Shown: in pieces, positions 53,562 to 59,658 of the stretch
How positions within the stretch are numbered: position 1 is the first letter of the stretch
Layout of the letters: each line of letters opens with the position of its first letter
NCBI RefSeq assembly: GCF_025822765.1
Contig: NZ_JACKUK010000011.1
Location: 119,475-183,474, forward strand
DNA: 64,000 bases
Origin: Mycobacterium barrassiae
Lineage (GTDB): Bacteria > Actinomycetota > Actinomycetes > Mycobacteriales > Mycobacteriaceae
Reading direction: 5' to 3'
Notes under the pieces: generated by a model
What the model was told of the DNA's origin: nothing
What the model saw: the letters and a program-made list of their open reading frames with translations, nothing else
The model's database searches: none
Made by a program: the position numbers and the translations under genes

Positions 53562-53601
53562 CACGACCTCACCGTGCCCGCAGTGTTAGCGGCCGCCGAC
53601 T

Positions 53602-54672
53602 CTATGCCTCGGAATCGAGCCGCTTGAGATAAGGGCTGAACCGGACGACATCGACCATGAACAGGGTGTCGGTGGCGTGCACACCTTCAATCGTTTGAAT
53701 CCGCGTCGATACGAGTTCGGTCAGTTGCTGGGGATCCGTTGCGGTGACTGCCACGCTGAGATCGGAGCTGCCGACGCATACCGCGATGAACACCAGGTTC
53801 GGCACTGTCCTGAGCTGCTCGTGGATTTCGTTGATCTTGGCGCGATCCGCCCTGAGGGACACGAACGCAATGACACCGGCCAAGCCCATCGCTACCGGTT
53901 CGACCATGGCGACGACGCGCACCAGACCGGCTTGGGTGAGACGCGACATCCGCGCGCGGATAGTCCCTTCTGAGACGTTGAGCGATCGCGCCGTCTTGCG
54001 ACTGGATTGGCGCCCGTCGATGATCAGTGCTTGCAGGATCGCCACGTCCAGATCGTCCAACTCGACTTTGGGCGCTGGTAGCCGGATGGGGGGCGCTCCT
54101 CGCGCCAGGAAAAGCTTGCGGCCGTTGGGTGTAACCGATGTGTCGGTCGCGAGATCGACGCGCATCGCGGAAATGCCCTTGATCGCGGGGAGGGCGTAGT
54201 TGGTCAGTTGACGCAACTCGGCGCGGTCCTCGACAAGGAAGAACGCGACGACATCGTGGGTGCCGATGGTAACGGCGACAGCTTCGCATTGGTCCAGCAC
54301 CGCCACGTCATCGGCGACTTCGCGCGGTGACCGAGAGTGTGTCTTCAGCCGGACCATTACGAACCACTCGAAACCGGCTGCTTCCCAATCGATCAGAGCT
54401 GTGAAGATGAGCGCGCCGCTCGCCGTCAACTTGCGGAGTCTAATGCTGACCGCGGATTCGCTGATTCCTGCCAGCGCGGCCAACTCGCGGTTCGTCATCT
54501 TGCCGTCGTTCAGCAACGATTCGATCAGGATGCGATCGAGGTCATCGAGATTCGCGCGGGGTAGCGCGGAGATGTCGCTCCCCGGCAGGAGTGCTACACC
54601 CGCCGAGGCCCCCTGCGTGGCCGGCGGCGATAGACGCATGTCCTTGGCGTCAGTGGAGTCGTCTCGCATCAA
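53602..54672 (-). CDS. Double-length Lrp/AsnC regulator 3
   Basis: A 356-residue tandem Lrp/AsnC protein. HTH 1: LDRILIESLLNDGKMTNRELAALAGISESAVSIRLRKL; HTH 2: LDVAILQALIIDGRQSSRKTARSLNVSEGTIRARMSRL; RAM-type domains follow each (ATDTSVTPNGRKLFLARG; VDVVRFSPYLKRL at the end). Very similar to regulator 2 at 41028-42092, on the same strand and on the opposite side of the mce operon. Its stop is 41 bases past the end of the mce operon (convergent), and its start faces the cytochrome-oxidase-like genes. Confidence 0.91.
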   Translation of the reverse strand: MMRDDSTDAKDMRLSPPATQGASAGVALLPGSDISALPRANLDDLDRILIESLLNDGKMTNRELAALAGISESAVSIRLRKLTASGALIFTALIDWEAAGFEWFVMVRLKTHSRSPREVADDVAVLDQCEAVAVTIGTHDVVAFFLVEDRAELRQLTNYALPAIKGISAMRVDLATDTSVTPNGRKLFLARGAPPIRLPAPKVELDDLDVAILQALIIDGRQSSRKTARSLNVSEGTIRARMSRLTQAGLVRVVAMVEPVAMGLAGVIAFVSLRADRAKINEIHEQLRTVPNLVFIAVCVGSSDLSVAVTATDPQQLTELVSTRIQTIEGVHATDTLFMVDVVRFSPYLKRLDSEA

Positions 54673-55124
54673 TTAGCTGCCATCTCACCGGAGGTGGCGA
54701 CCGGGCCGGCGCTGGAGTTGTCGAGGTTGTTGTGCGTAACGAAGGGTGGCTGATCGAGGCTTGGGCTCGGCAATGTCTCGGTTTCTCCCGTGGCGTGACG
54801 TTCGAATTTGCGCAGCTAAACAACAAATATTATGCGCATTCGGGGGCTGATGCGGCGGATCATCGAAAGTGATGTCCGCTATATTCGCCCGGCTGAGAGT
54901 CGGCTGATTCTTTAAGTCATGGCGCTGAATACTGCCCAATATGTCGAGAGGGAAGCGATGACTCGCGACAATGCGTAGGAAAGCTAGATGAATGCTACGC
55001 AATCCCGGTGCTCAGGGGTCTGGTGTGTGTCATGCTGATAGTCGCGTTCGGCGCGGCGGCCATCTCCGGCTCGCCGCCCGCCAGCCTTACGTCCTGTTGA
55101 GGCCCGGATCGACGAGGAGTTCTT
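54673..55124. other. 452-base divergent control region
   Basis: No gene seen. It separates the third AsnC gene (left) and the membrane-protein/oxidase-subunit operon (right). An AT-rich patch at about 54800-54840 contains AAATATTATGCGCAT, related to the CGCATAT motif near 34012 and 35096, with the perfect 8-base palindrome ATGCGCAT at 54832-54839. A GAGGAG site precedes the TTG start at 55125. Confidence 0.5.
54826..54839. promoter_or_regulatory. AAATATTATGCGCAT motif
   Basis: AT-rich half site ending in the palindrome ATGCGCAT (54832-54839), about 155 bases upstream of the AsnC 3 ATG. It is a weaker match to the ACGCATATT/AATATGCGT elements near 35100. Possible autoregulatory site of an AsnC protein. 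Confidence 0.3.
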
Positions 55125-55907
55125 TTGACCGAGCCAGTGTCTTCTGACAATCCTCCTGCCGTCCGACTGTTCGGCATCTTCTCCGGTTTCGGGATCTTGA
55201 CGTTCATTGGCCTTGGGTTCCTGCTTGCGGGTTTCCTGCCCCCGCCCGGACCGAACGCCGCCGACGTGACGGCGGCCTACTTCCACGAAAATGTCGATCT
55301 CAAGAGGCTCGGCGTCATTCTGGTGATCGTCGGGGGCACGTTCTTCATGCCGTTCGGCGTCGCCATCGCTGACCGGTTGCGCCGCGTGCGGGGCGTCGGA
55401 CTCGTCGCTGCGGTCACCGAATTCGGCTCGGCTGTCATCGCCGCAACGTTGATGATGATCTGCGGGTCGATGATGTTGGTAGGACTGTTGCGTCCGGATA
55501 TGCCTGACAGCACATATCAATTGCTGAACCACGTGACCTGGCTGGCTCTCATCGGGTTGTGGCAGCCCGGTGCGGTCCAGGCGGCGTCCACCGCGTGGGC
55601 GGTCCTCAGCGACAAGGCATCAACTCCGATCTTTCCCCGGTGGGTTGGCTGGTACAGCCTGTGCATGGCGTTCGGTTCGCTCACTGGGTCGCTGATTCCC
55701 TTCTTCACCAGCGGGCCCTTCTCGTGGACTGGGTTCATCAGCTTCTGGATCGCCGGCGCGATCTTCTTTGCCTGGTACATCATGCTTCTGATTCAGCTGA
55801 TTCTCGGGCACCGCCGTAGCCTCGCGCTCGAACGAGATAGCGGATTAAAGGGCGACCAATCGGCCGGCACCGCGCGCACCAACCGACCGAAGGTGACCGC
55901 GCGATGA
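55125..55907 (+). CDS. Membrane protein, unknown, linked to COX III/IV homologues
   Basis: A 260-residue protein with about 6 TM helices (about 18-38, 58-82, 92-122, 135-160, 172-198, 203-228). Polar residues within helices are few; LRPDMPDSTYQLLNHVTWLALIGLWQPGAVQAAS is a notable central block. It starts at TTG 55125 with GAGGAG 8 bases before it. The stop overlaps the next gene by 4 bases. I do not recognise the family. The context implies a membrane complex with the two oxidase-subunit-like proteins. Confidence 0.75.
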   Translation: MTEPVSSDNPPAVRLFGIFSGFGILTFIGLGFLLAGFLPPPGPNAADVTAAYFHENVDLKRLGVILVIVGGTFFMPFGVAIADRLRRVRGVGLVAAVTEFGSAVIAATLMMICGSMMLVGLLRPDMPDSTYQLLNHVTWLALIGLWQPGAVQAASTAWAVLSDKASTPIFPRWVGWYSLCMAFGSLTGSLIPFFTSGPFSWTGFISFWIAGAIFFAWYIMLLIQLILGHRRSLALERDSGLKGDQSAGTARTNRPKVTAR

Positions 55908-56512
55908 CGAGTCAATCGCTGGCGACCACCCCGACCACGGCGCCGCCGGCTCGTCGACCCGGTGTCGTTCCCGGCGAGGCCGGGGTATGGGTCTTCATCC
56001 TCACCGAAATGGCGATATTCACAGCGCTTTTCGGTGTGATCGTATGGAACCGTGCGCATGATCCGGCGATGTTCGCCGACGGCCAGTCAGTTCTGAATCA
56101 GCCATTGGGCTTGGTCAACACAGTCGTGTTGATCATTGGATCGGCATTGGTCGTACTGGCCATCGATGCGTCACAACGTGATCGGTATCGGGAGGCGTCA
56201 CAACGCCTGATCGCGGCCATGGCATGCGGGCTGGTCTTCCTCATCATCAAGGTGGCGGAATACGGCATGGCGATGGACCACGGGATGTGGATCCATACCA
56301 ACACCTTCTGGATGCTGTTCTTCGCAGTGACGGGTGCGCATCTGGTCCACGTGCTCGTCGGGACCCTGGTCCTCGGGCTGATCCGGCCACGCACGGCCTC
56401 CGGTCTGAGCGGGCCGCGAGATCGTGAGTTGTTCGTGTCGGCGACGTGCTACTGGCACATGGTCGACCTGTTGTGGCTGGTCCTCTTCCCGCTCTTCTAT
56501 TTGGTGAACTGA
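55904..56512 (+). CDS. Cytochrome c oxidase subunit III-like protein
   Basis: A 202-residue COX III family protein with five TM helices (PGEAGVWVFILTEMAIFTALFG; LVNTVVLIIGSALVVLAID; AAMACGLVFLIIKVAEYGM; FFAVTGAHLVHVLVGTLVLGL; CYWHMVDLLWLVLFPLFYLV). GAH..HV..G and YWH.VDL.W are the family signatures. Its size matches the five-helix NorE-like or actinobacterial form. Subunit I and II are not in the window, so it is an orphan that could modify an oxidase encoded elsewhere or serve a different enzyme. Confidence 0.9.
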   Translation: MTSQSLATTPTTAPPARRPGVVPGEAGVWVFILTEMAIFTALFGVIVWNRAHDPAMFADGQSVLNQPLGLVNTVVLIIGSALVVLAIDASQRDRYREASQRLIAAMACGLVFLIIKVAEYGMAMDHGMWIHTNTFWMLFFAVTGAHLVHVLVGTLVLGLIRPRTASGLSGPRDRELFVSATCYWHMVDLLWLVLFPLFYLVN

Positions 56513-56513
56513 A

Positions 56514-56801
56514 ATGGTGCTGATCGAAACACGTTCGGGTACAACCAAAACGACGGCCATTGTCGTCGGAGTGGTGCTGGCGGTGCTGACCGCGGGTTCC
56601 TACCTGCTCGGCATCGACCATCTGCTCGGTTTCAGCAGGCTGGCGATGGCCGTCATATTGGTCGTCGCCTTCGTCAAGGTGTTCCTGGTGACGCAATACT
56701 TCATGGACATCCGCCATTCGCCGACCTGGCTGAAGCTGATTGTCCACGGATGGACGATATTGACCGCCGGCATCGTCATCGGTCTCTACGTCGGCCTCTA
56801 G
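56514..56801 (+). CDS. Cytochrome c oxidase subunit IV family small protein
   Basis: A 95-residue protein with three TM helices (about 14-34, 41-63, 70-92), matching the prokaryotic COX IV (COX4_pro) family; the loop QYFMDIRHSPTWLKLIVHGW is characteristic. It begins one base after the subunit III-like stop and certainly belongs to that operon. Such proteins accompany haem-copper oxidases or NorE-type subunits. Confidence 0.88.
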   Translation: MVLIETRSGTTKTTAIVVGVVLAVLTAGSYLLGIDHLLGFSRLAMAVILVVAFVKVFLVTQYFMDIRHSPTWLKLIVHGWTILTAGIVIGLYVGL

Positions 56802-56816
56802 GACGGCGCCGCCGTC
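56802..56816 (+). terminator. Short GC hairpin after oxidase-subunit operon
   Basis: GACGGCGCCGCCGTC: 6-base perfect arms, 3-base loop, directly after the stop at 56801, followed by TCATTC. A weak terminator candidate. Confidence 0.35.
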
Positions 56817-56874
56817 TCATTCGGACCCGCGATTTCGTGGACGCTCGGGTGCCGCGAGGGCTAGCGTCGGGTGG

Positions 56875-57726
56875 GTGAGCAGCCCCTCGCGTCCCGTCAC
56901 CGTGCTCGACAAGCCGGCCGTGCTCTCCGGGCTCTTCGCCGTGTGGAGAGACATCGACGAGCTCGTCGGCAACCTCAGCGGCACCGACTGGCAGACGCCC
57001 ACGCCGCTGCCCGGCTGGAACGTGCACGACGTGGTCTCCCACCTCATCGGTACCGAATCCATGCTCCAGGGCGTCGAAACCCCGGAGGCCGACATCGACG
57101 TGTCGACGCTCGAACACGTCCGCAACGACATCGGCGTCATGAACGAGCGCTGGGTGCGCAACCTCCGGACCCTCAGTGCCGAGGCGCTGCTCGACATGTT
57201 CCGCGCCACGACCGCGGAGCGGCGACAAGCGTTGTCCGATCTATCCAATGCCAAGTGGAACGACGTGACCTTCACACCGGCCGGACCGGATAGCTACGGC
57301 CGGTTCATGCGGGTGCGCACCTTCGACTGCTGGATGCATGAGCACGACATCCGTGCCGCGGTCGGCGTCCCCGCCAGTGCGGGGGAGCTCGTCGGGCCCG
57401 CCTCTGATTTCGCGTTGGACGAGATGGCGGCCAGCATGGGCTTCGTCGTCGGCAAGCTGGGCGGCGCGCCCGACGGATCGCGCGTCTCGTTCGAGCTGAC
57501 GGGACCGCTGGGGCGGACGATCAACGTGGCGGTCGAGGGCCGCGCGAAGGTCGTCGACGACTTCGGCGACGAGGACCCCACCTCGACGATCCAGCTCGAT
57601 GGACTGCTGTTCGCCCGACTCGCCGGCGGACGCACCCCGCTGGAGCAGCACGCCGACGCGATCACCTACGGCGGCGACGAGGCCGTCGGCAGGCGAATCG
57701 TCGAGCACCTCAACTACGTGATCTGA
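56875..57726 (+). CDS. Maleylpyruvate isomerase-family mycothiol-dependent enzyme
   Basis: A 283-residue protein with an N-terminal DinB/MDMPI fold and a C-terminal SCP2-like domain. The N-terminal part has WQTPTPLPGWNVHDVVSHLIGTE (metal His) and RTFDCWMHEHDIRAAVG (second His pair), the metal-binding pattern of mycothiol-dependent enzymes. Reaction unknown; it may conjugate or isomerise with mycothiol. GTG start at 56875; the gene stands alone. Confidence 0.85.
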   Translation: MSSPSRPVTVLDKPAVLSGLFAVWRDIDELVGNLSGTDWQTPTPLPGWNVHDVVSHLIGTESMLQGVETPEADIDVSTLEHVRNDIGVMNERWVRNLRTLSAEALLDMFRATTAERRQALSDLSNAKWNDVTFTPAGPDSYGRFMRVRTFDCWMHEHDIRAAVGVPASAGELVGPASDFALDEMAASMGFVVGKLGGAPDGSRVSFELTGPLGRTINVAVEGRAKVVDDFGDEDPTSTIQLDGLLFARLAGGRTPLEQHADAITYGGDEAVGRRIVEHLNYVI

Positions 57727-57820
57727 GCACCAGGCACCAATCACCGACTCGCGCGCAAGGTTTGAATTCTGGTGTGGCCGAACTGTTGGCGGCGACCGTC
57801 ATCGGCCGCATGCTCCTGTC

Positions 57821-58447
57821 ATGACGACTATTGCGGATGCCCCTGCCGCTGCTACCAATGGCCTCACGCCCACCCGGATCTCGCGGCTCGACGTCCCCGA
57901 GGTTGACAAGCTCAAGAACCCCGCGGTGCGCGGCTTCTTCACCAAGCAGCAGCGCGAGGAAGGTCTGACATCCAACTGGTTCCGCGCGCTGTCACTGAAC
58001 GAAGACGACCTCGGCCGGCTCAACGCCTACCTGCTGCCGCTGCTCGGGACCGACGGCCGCGGCGGCCTGACCGCGCGTGAGCGCGAGGTCATCGCCACCG
58101 TCGTCTCCGGAGAGAACCGGTGCGCCTACTGCCACACCAACCACGCCCACAAACTCGGGAAGGTCGCGGGCGACTGGTCTTTCGGTCAGCGCGTCGCGAT
58201 CGATCACCATCAGGTCGCCGAGCTCACCGAGCGCGAGCGGGCGCTCGCCGACCTCGCCGTGGCGGTGAACAATGACCCGCAGTCCATTCGCGACGCGGAC
58301 TTCGACCGGTTGCGGCAGCTGGGGCTCGACGATCACCTCATCCTGGAGGGCATCTCGATCGCCGCGTTCATCGGCGCGACCAACCGGATCGGCATCGCCC
58401 TGTCGGTGCCGCCGAACCCCGAGTACACCGGCGTCCCGAACCACTGA
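57821..58447 (+). CDS. AhpD-like peroxidase-related protein
   Basis: A 208-residue alkylhydroperoxidase AhpD/carboxymuconolactone decarboxylase-family protein of the peroxidase-related type. The redox CXXC is in SGENRCAYCHTNHAHKLGKV, with the conserved His after it and Glu in the preceding LTAREREVIATVV. Likely a thiol-dependent peroxidase in the cytoplasm. Monocistronic; convergent with the nitroreductase (stop to stop 15 bases). Confidence 0.88.
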   Translation: MTTIADAPAAATNGLTPTRISRLDVPEVDKLKNPAVRGFFTKQQREEGLTSNWFRALSLNEDDLGRLNAYLLPLLGTDGRGGLTAREREVIATVVSGENRCAYCHTNHAHKLGKVAGDWSFGQRVAIDHHQVAELTERERALADLAVAVNNDPQSIRDADFDRLRQLGLDDHLILEGISIAAFIGATNRIGIALSVPPNPEYTGVPNH

Positions 58448-58462
58448 CCGCCGACGGGCTGC

Positions 58463-58978
58463 TCACCAGCGTCCGCGGTGGACGACTTCGGCGAACGGGC
58501 GGCGGTTGGGGTTGACGATCGGCTTCAGCGGGCGGTCGGCCGGATAGCCGATGCCGAGCAGGTACGCGACGATGTGATCGTCGGGCACACCGAGGATCGT
58601 GCGGGCCTTCTCCTGGTCGCCCACCGACGAGTGGCCTGTGCCGATGCCGAGGTCGGTCGCCGCAATCATCATCGCCAGCGTCGCTTGACCCAGGTCGTAC
58701 TGATCGATCAGCTTTGTCCGCTCGTCGGGCGGTGCCGGGATGACCAGTGCGATCGCCGCCGGCGCGGCCGCGATGTGACGCGCGCCCTGCCAGACCGTCG
58801 AGAGCTGCTCGAGCTGTTCGCGATCGGTGACGATGATGAAGTCCCAGTGCTGGCGGTTAGAGGCCGACGGCGCGCGCCAGCCGGCCTCCGCGATGCGGTC
58901 CAAATCGTCGTCGGGGATGGGGTCGGCCAGATAGCTCCGTACGTTGCGTCGGGCCCGGATCGCGTCCCAGGCTTCCAT
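58463..58978 (-). CDS. Nitroreductase family protein
   Basis: A 171-residue FMN-dependent nitroreductase-fold protein. MEAWDAIRARRNVRSYLADPIPDDDL is the family start, with RAPSASNRQHWDFIIVTDR (FMN contacts), LAMMIAATDLGIGTGHSS and GIGYPADRPLKPIVNPNRRPFAEVVH at the end. ATG 58976-58978 is preferred; an ATG at 59002 would add 8 residues. It is divergent from ssrA. Substrate unknown. Confidence 0.87.
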   Translation of the reverse strand: MEAWDAIRARRNVRSYLADPIPDDDLDRIAEAGWRAPSASNRQHWDFIIVTDREQLEQLSTVWQGARHIAAAPAAIALVIPAPPDERTKLIDQYDLGQATLAMMIAATDLGIGTGHSSVGDQEKARTILGVPDDHIVAYLLGIGYPADRPLKPIVNPNRRPFAEVVHRGRW

Positions 58979-59128
58979 GTCGTCCTCCGCTCTCGCAGCC
59001 ATTTCCCGTAGCGACAAACGGGGGCCGCGGCTCGAATATTTCGTCCCGGATCCGGCGATCGTGGATTTGAACAGCAGAAATAGCCCGACGCGGGAAGAAA
59101 CCCTTGGCCTGCGCTGTTGTTGCTCGCG

Positions 59129-59134
59129 TAGAAT
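59129..59134 (+). promoter_or_regulatory. Possible ssrA -10 box
   Basis: TAGAAT, 34-39 bases upstream of the mature tmRNA 5' end, in the short gap before ssrA. A TTGGCC at 59104-59109 is a poor -35 with 19-base spacing. The implied leader would be removed by RNase P. Confidence 0.4.
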
Positions 59135-59167
59135 GAATCGTCCTGCCGAAGGTCGGCGGGGATGCGA

Positions 59168-59533
59168 GGGGCTGAACGGTTTCGACTTCGCGCATCGAAT
59201 CAAGGGAAGCGTGCCGGTGCAGGCAAGAGACCACCGTAAGCGTCGTTGCAACCAATTAAGCGCCGATTCCAATCAGCGCGACTTCGCACTCGCTGCCTAA
59301 GCGACTGTGAGTCCGTCAGACCGGGAGAGCCCTCGACCCGGACCCTGGCGTCATCTAGAGGGATCAACCGATGAGTTCGGTCGCGGGACTCGTCGGGACA
59401 CCAAACAGCGACTGGGATCGTCATCCTGACTTGTTCGCGTGATCAGGAGATCCGAGTAGAGGCATAGCGAACTGCGCACGGAGAAGCCTTGAGGGAATGC
59501 CGTAGGACCCGGGTTCGATTCCCGGCAGCTCCA
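59168..59533 (+). ncRNA. ssrA: tmRNA (transfer-messenger RNA)
   Basis: One-piece tmRNA. The 5' acceptor strand GGGGCTG (59168-59174) pairs with CAGCTCC (59526-59532; one G-U), followed by discriminator A at 59533. The T-arm GGGTTCGATTCCC precedes it. The 5' D-like region GAACGGTTTCGACTTCG is typical of actinobacteria. The tag frame is 59262-59300, GCC resume codon, encoding ADSNQRDFALAA then TAA; the C-terminal ALAA is the usual protease signal. CCA is not fully encoded (ACCG), so the terminal A must be added. It rescues stalled ribosomes with SmpB (25037). Confidence 0.97.
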
Positions 59534-59538
59534 CCGAT

Positions 59539-59576
59539 AAGCGGGCCAGGTCGAGAGACCTGGCCCGCTTTATTTT
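59539..59576 (+). terminator. Rho-independent terminator of ssrA
   Basis: Perfect 14-base stem AAGCGGGCCAGGTC (59539-59552) with GACCTGGCCCGCTT (59557-59570), GAGA loop, followed by TATTTT. It starts 6 bases after the tmRNA end. The remaining 82 bases to 59658 hold no gene. Confidence 0.88.
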
Positions 59577-59658
59577 GGGCTCATCCCGAATTGGGGTCGG
59601 CAGGAGAAAGCTGGCTGGTGCATTGGGCGCCGAAGCAACGGATCTGTGAGCTGGTTCA

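Noticed and set aside
58944-59300. An apparent 118-residue protein ending in ADSNQRDFALAA.
   Set aside because: The ending is the tmRNA tag frame; the upstream part is non-coding leader and antisense of the nitroreductase start.
59500-59536. A tRNA-like 3' half (T-arm and acceptor).
   Set aside because: It is the tRNA-like domain of tmRNA, paired with the 5' end at 59168; no separate tRNA is present.
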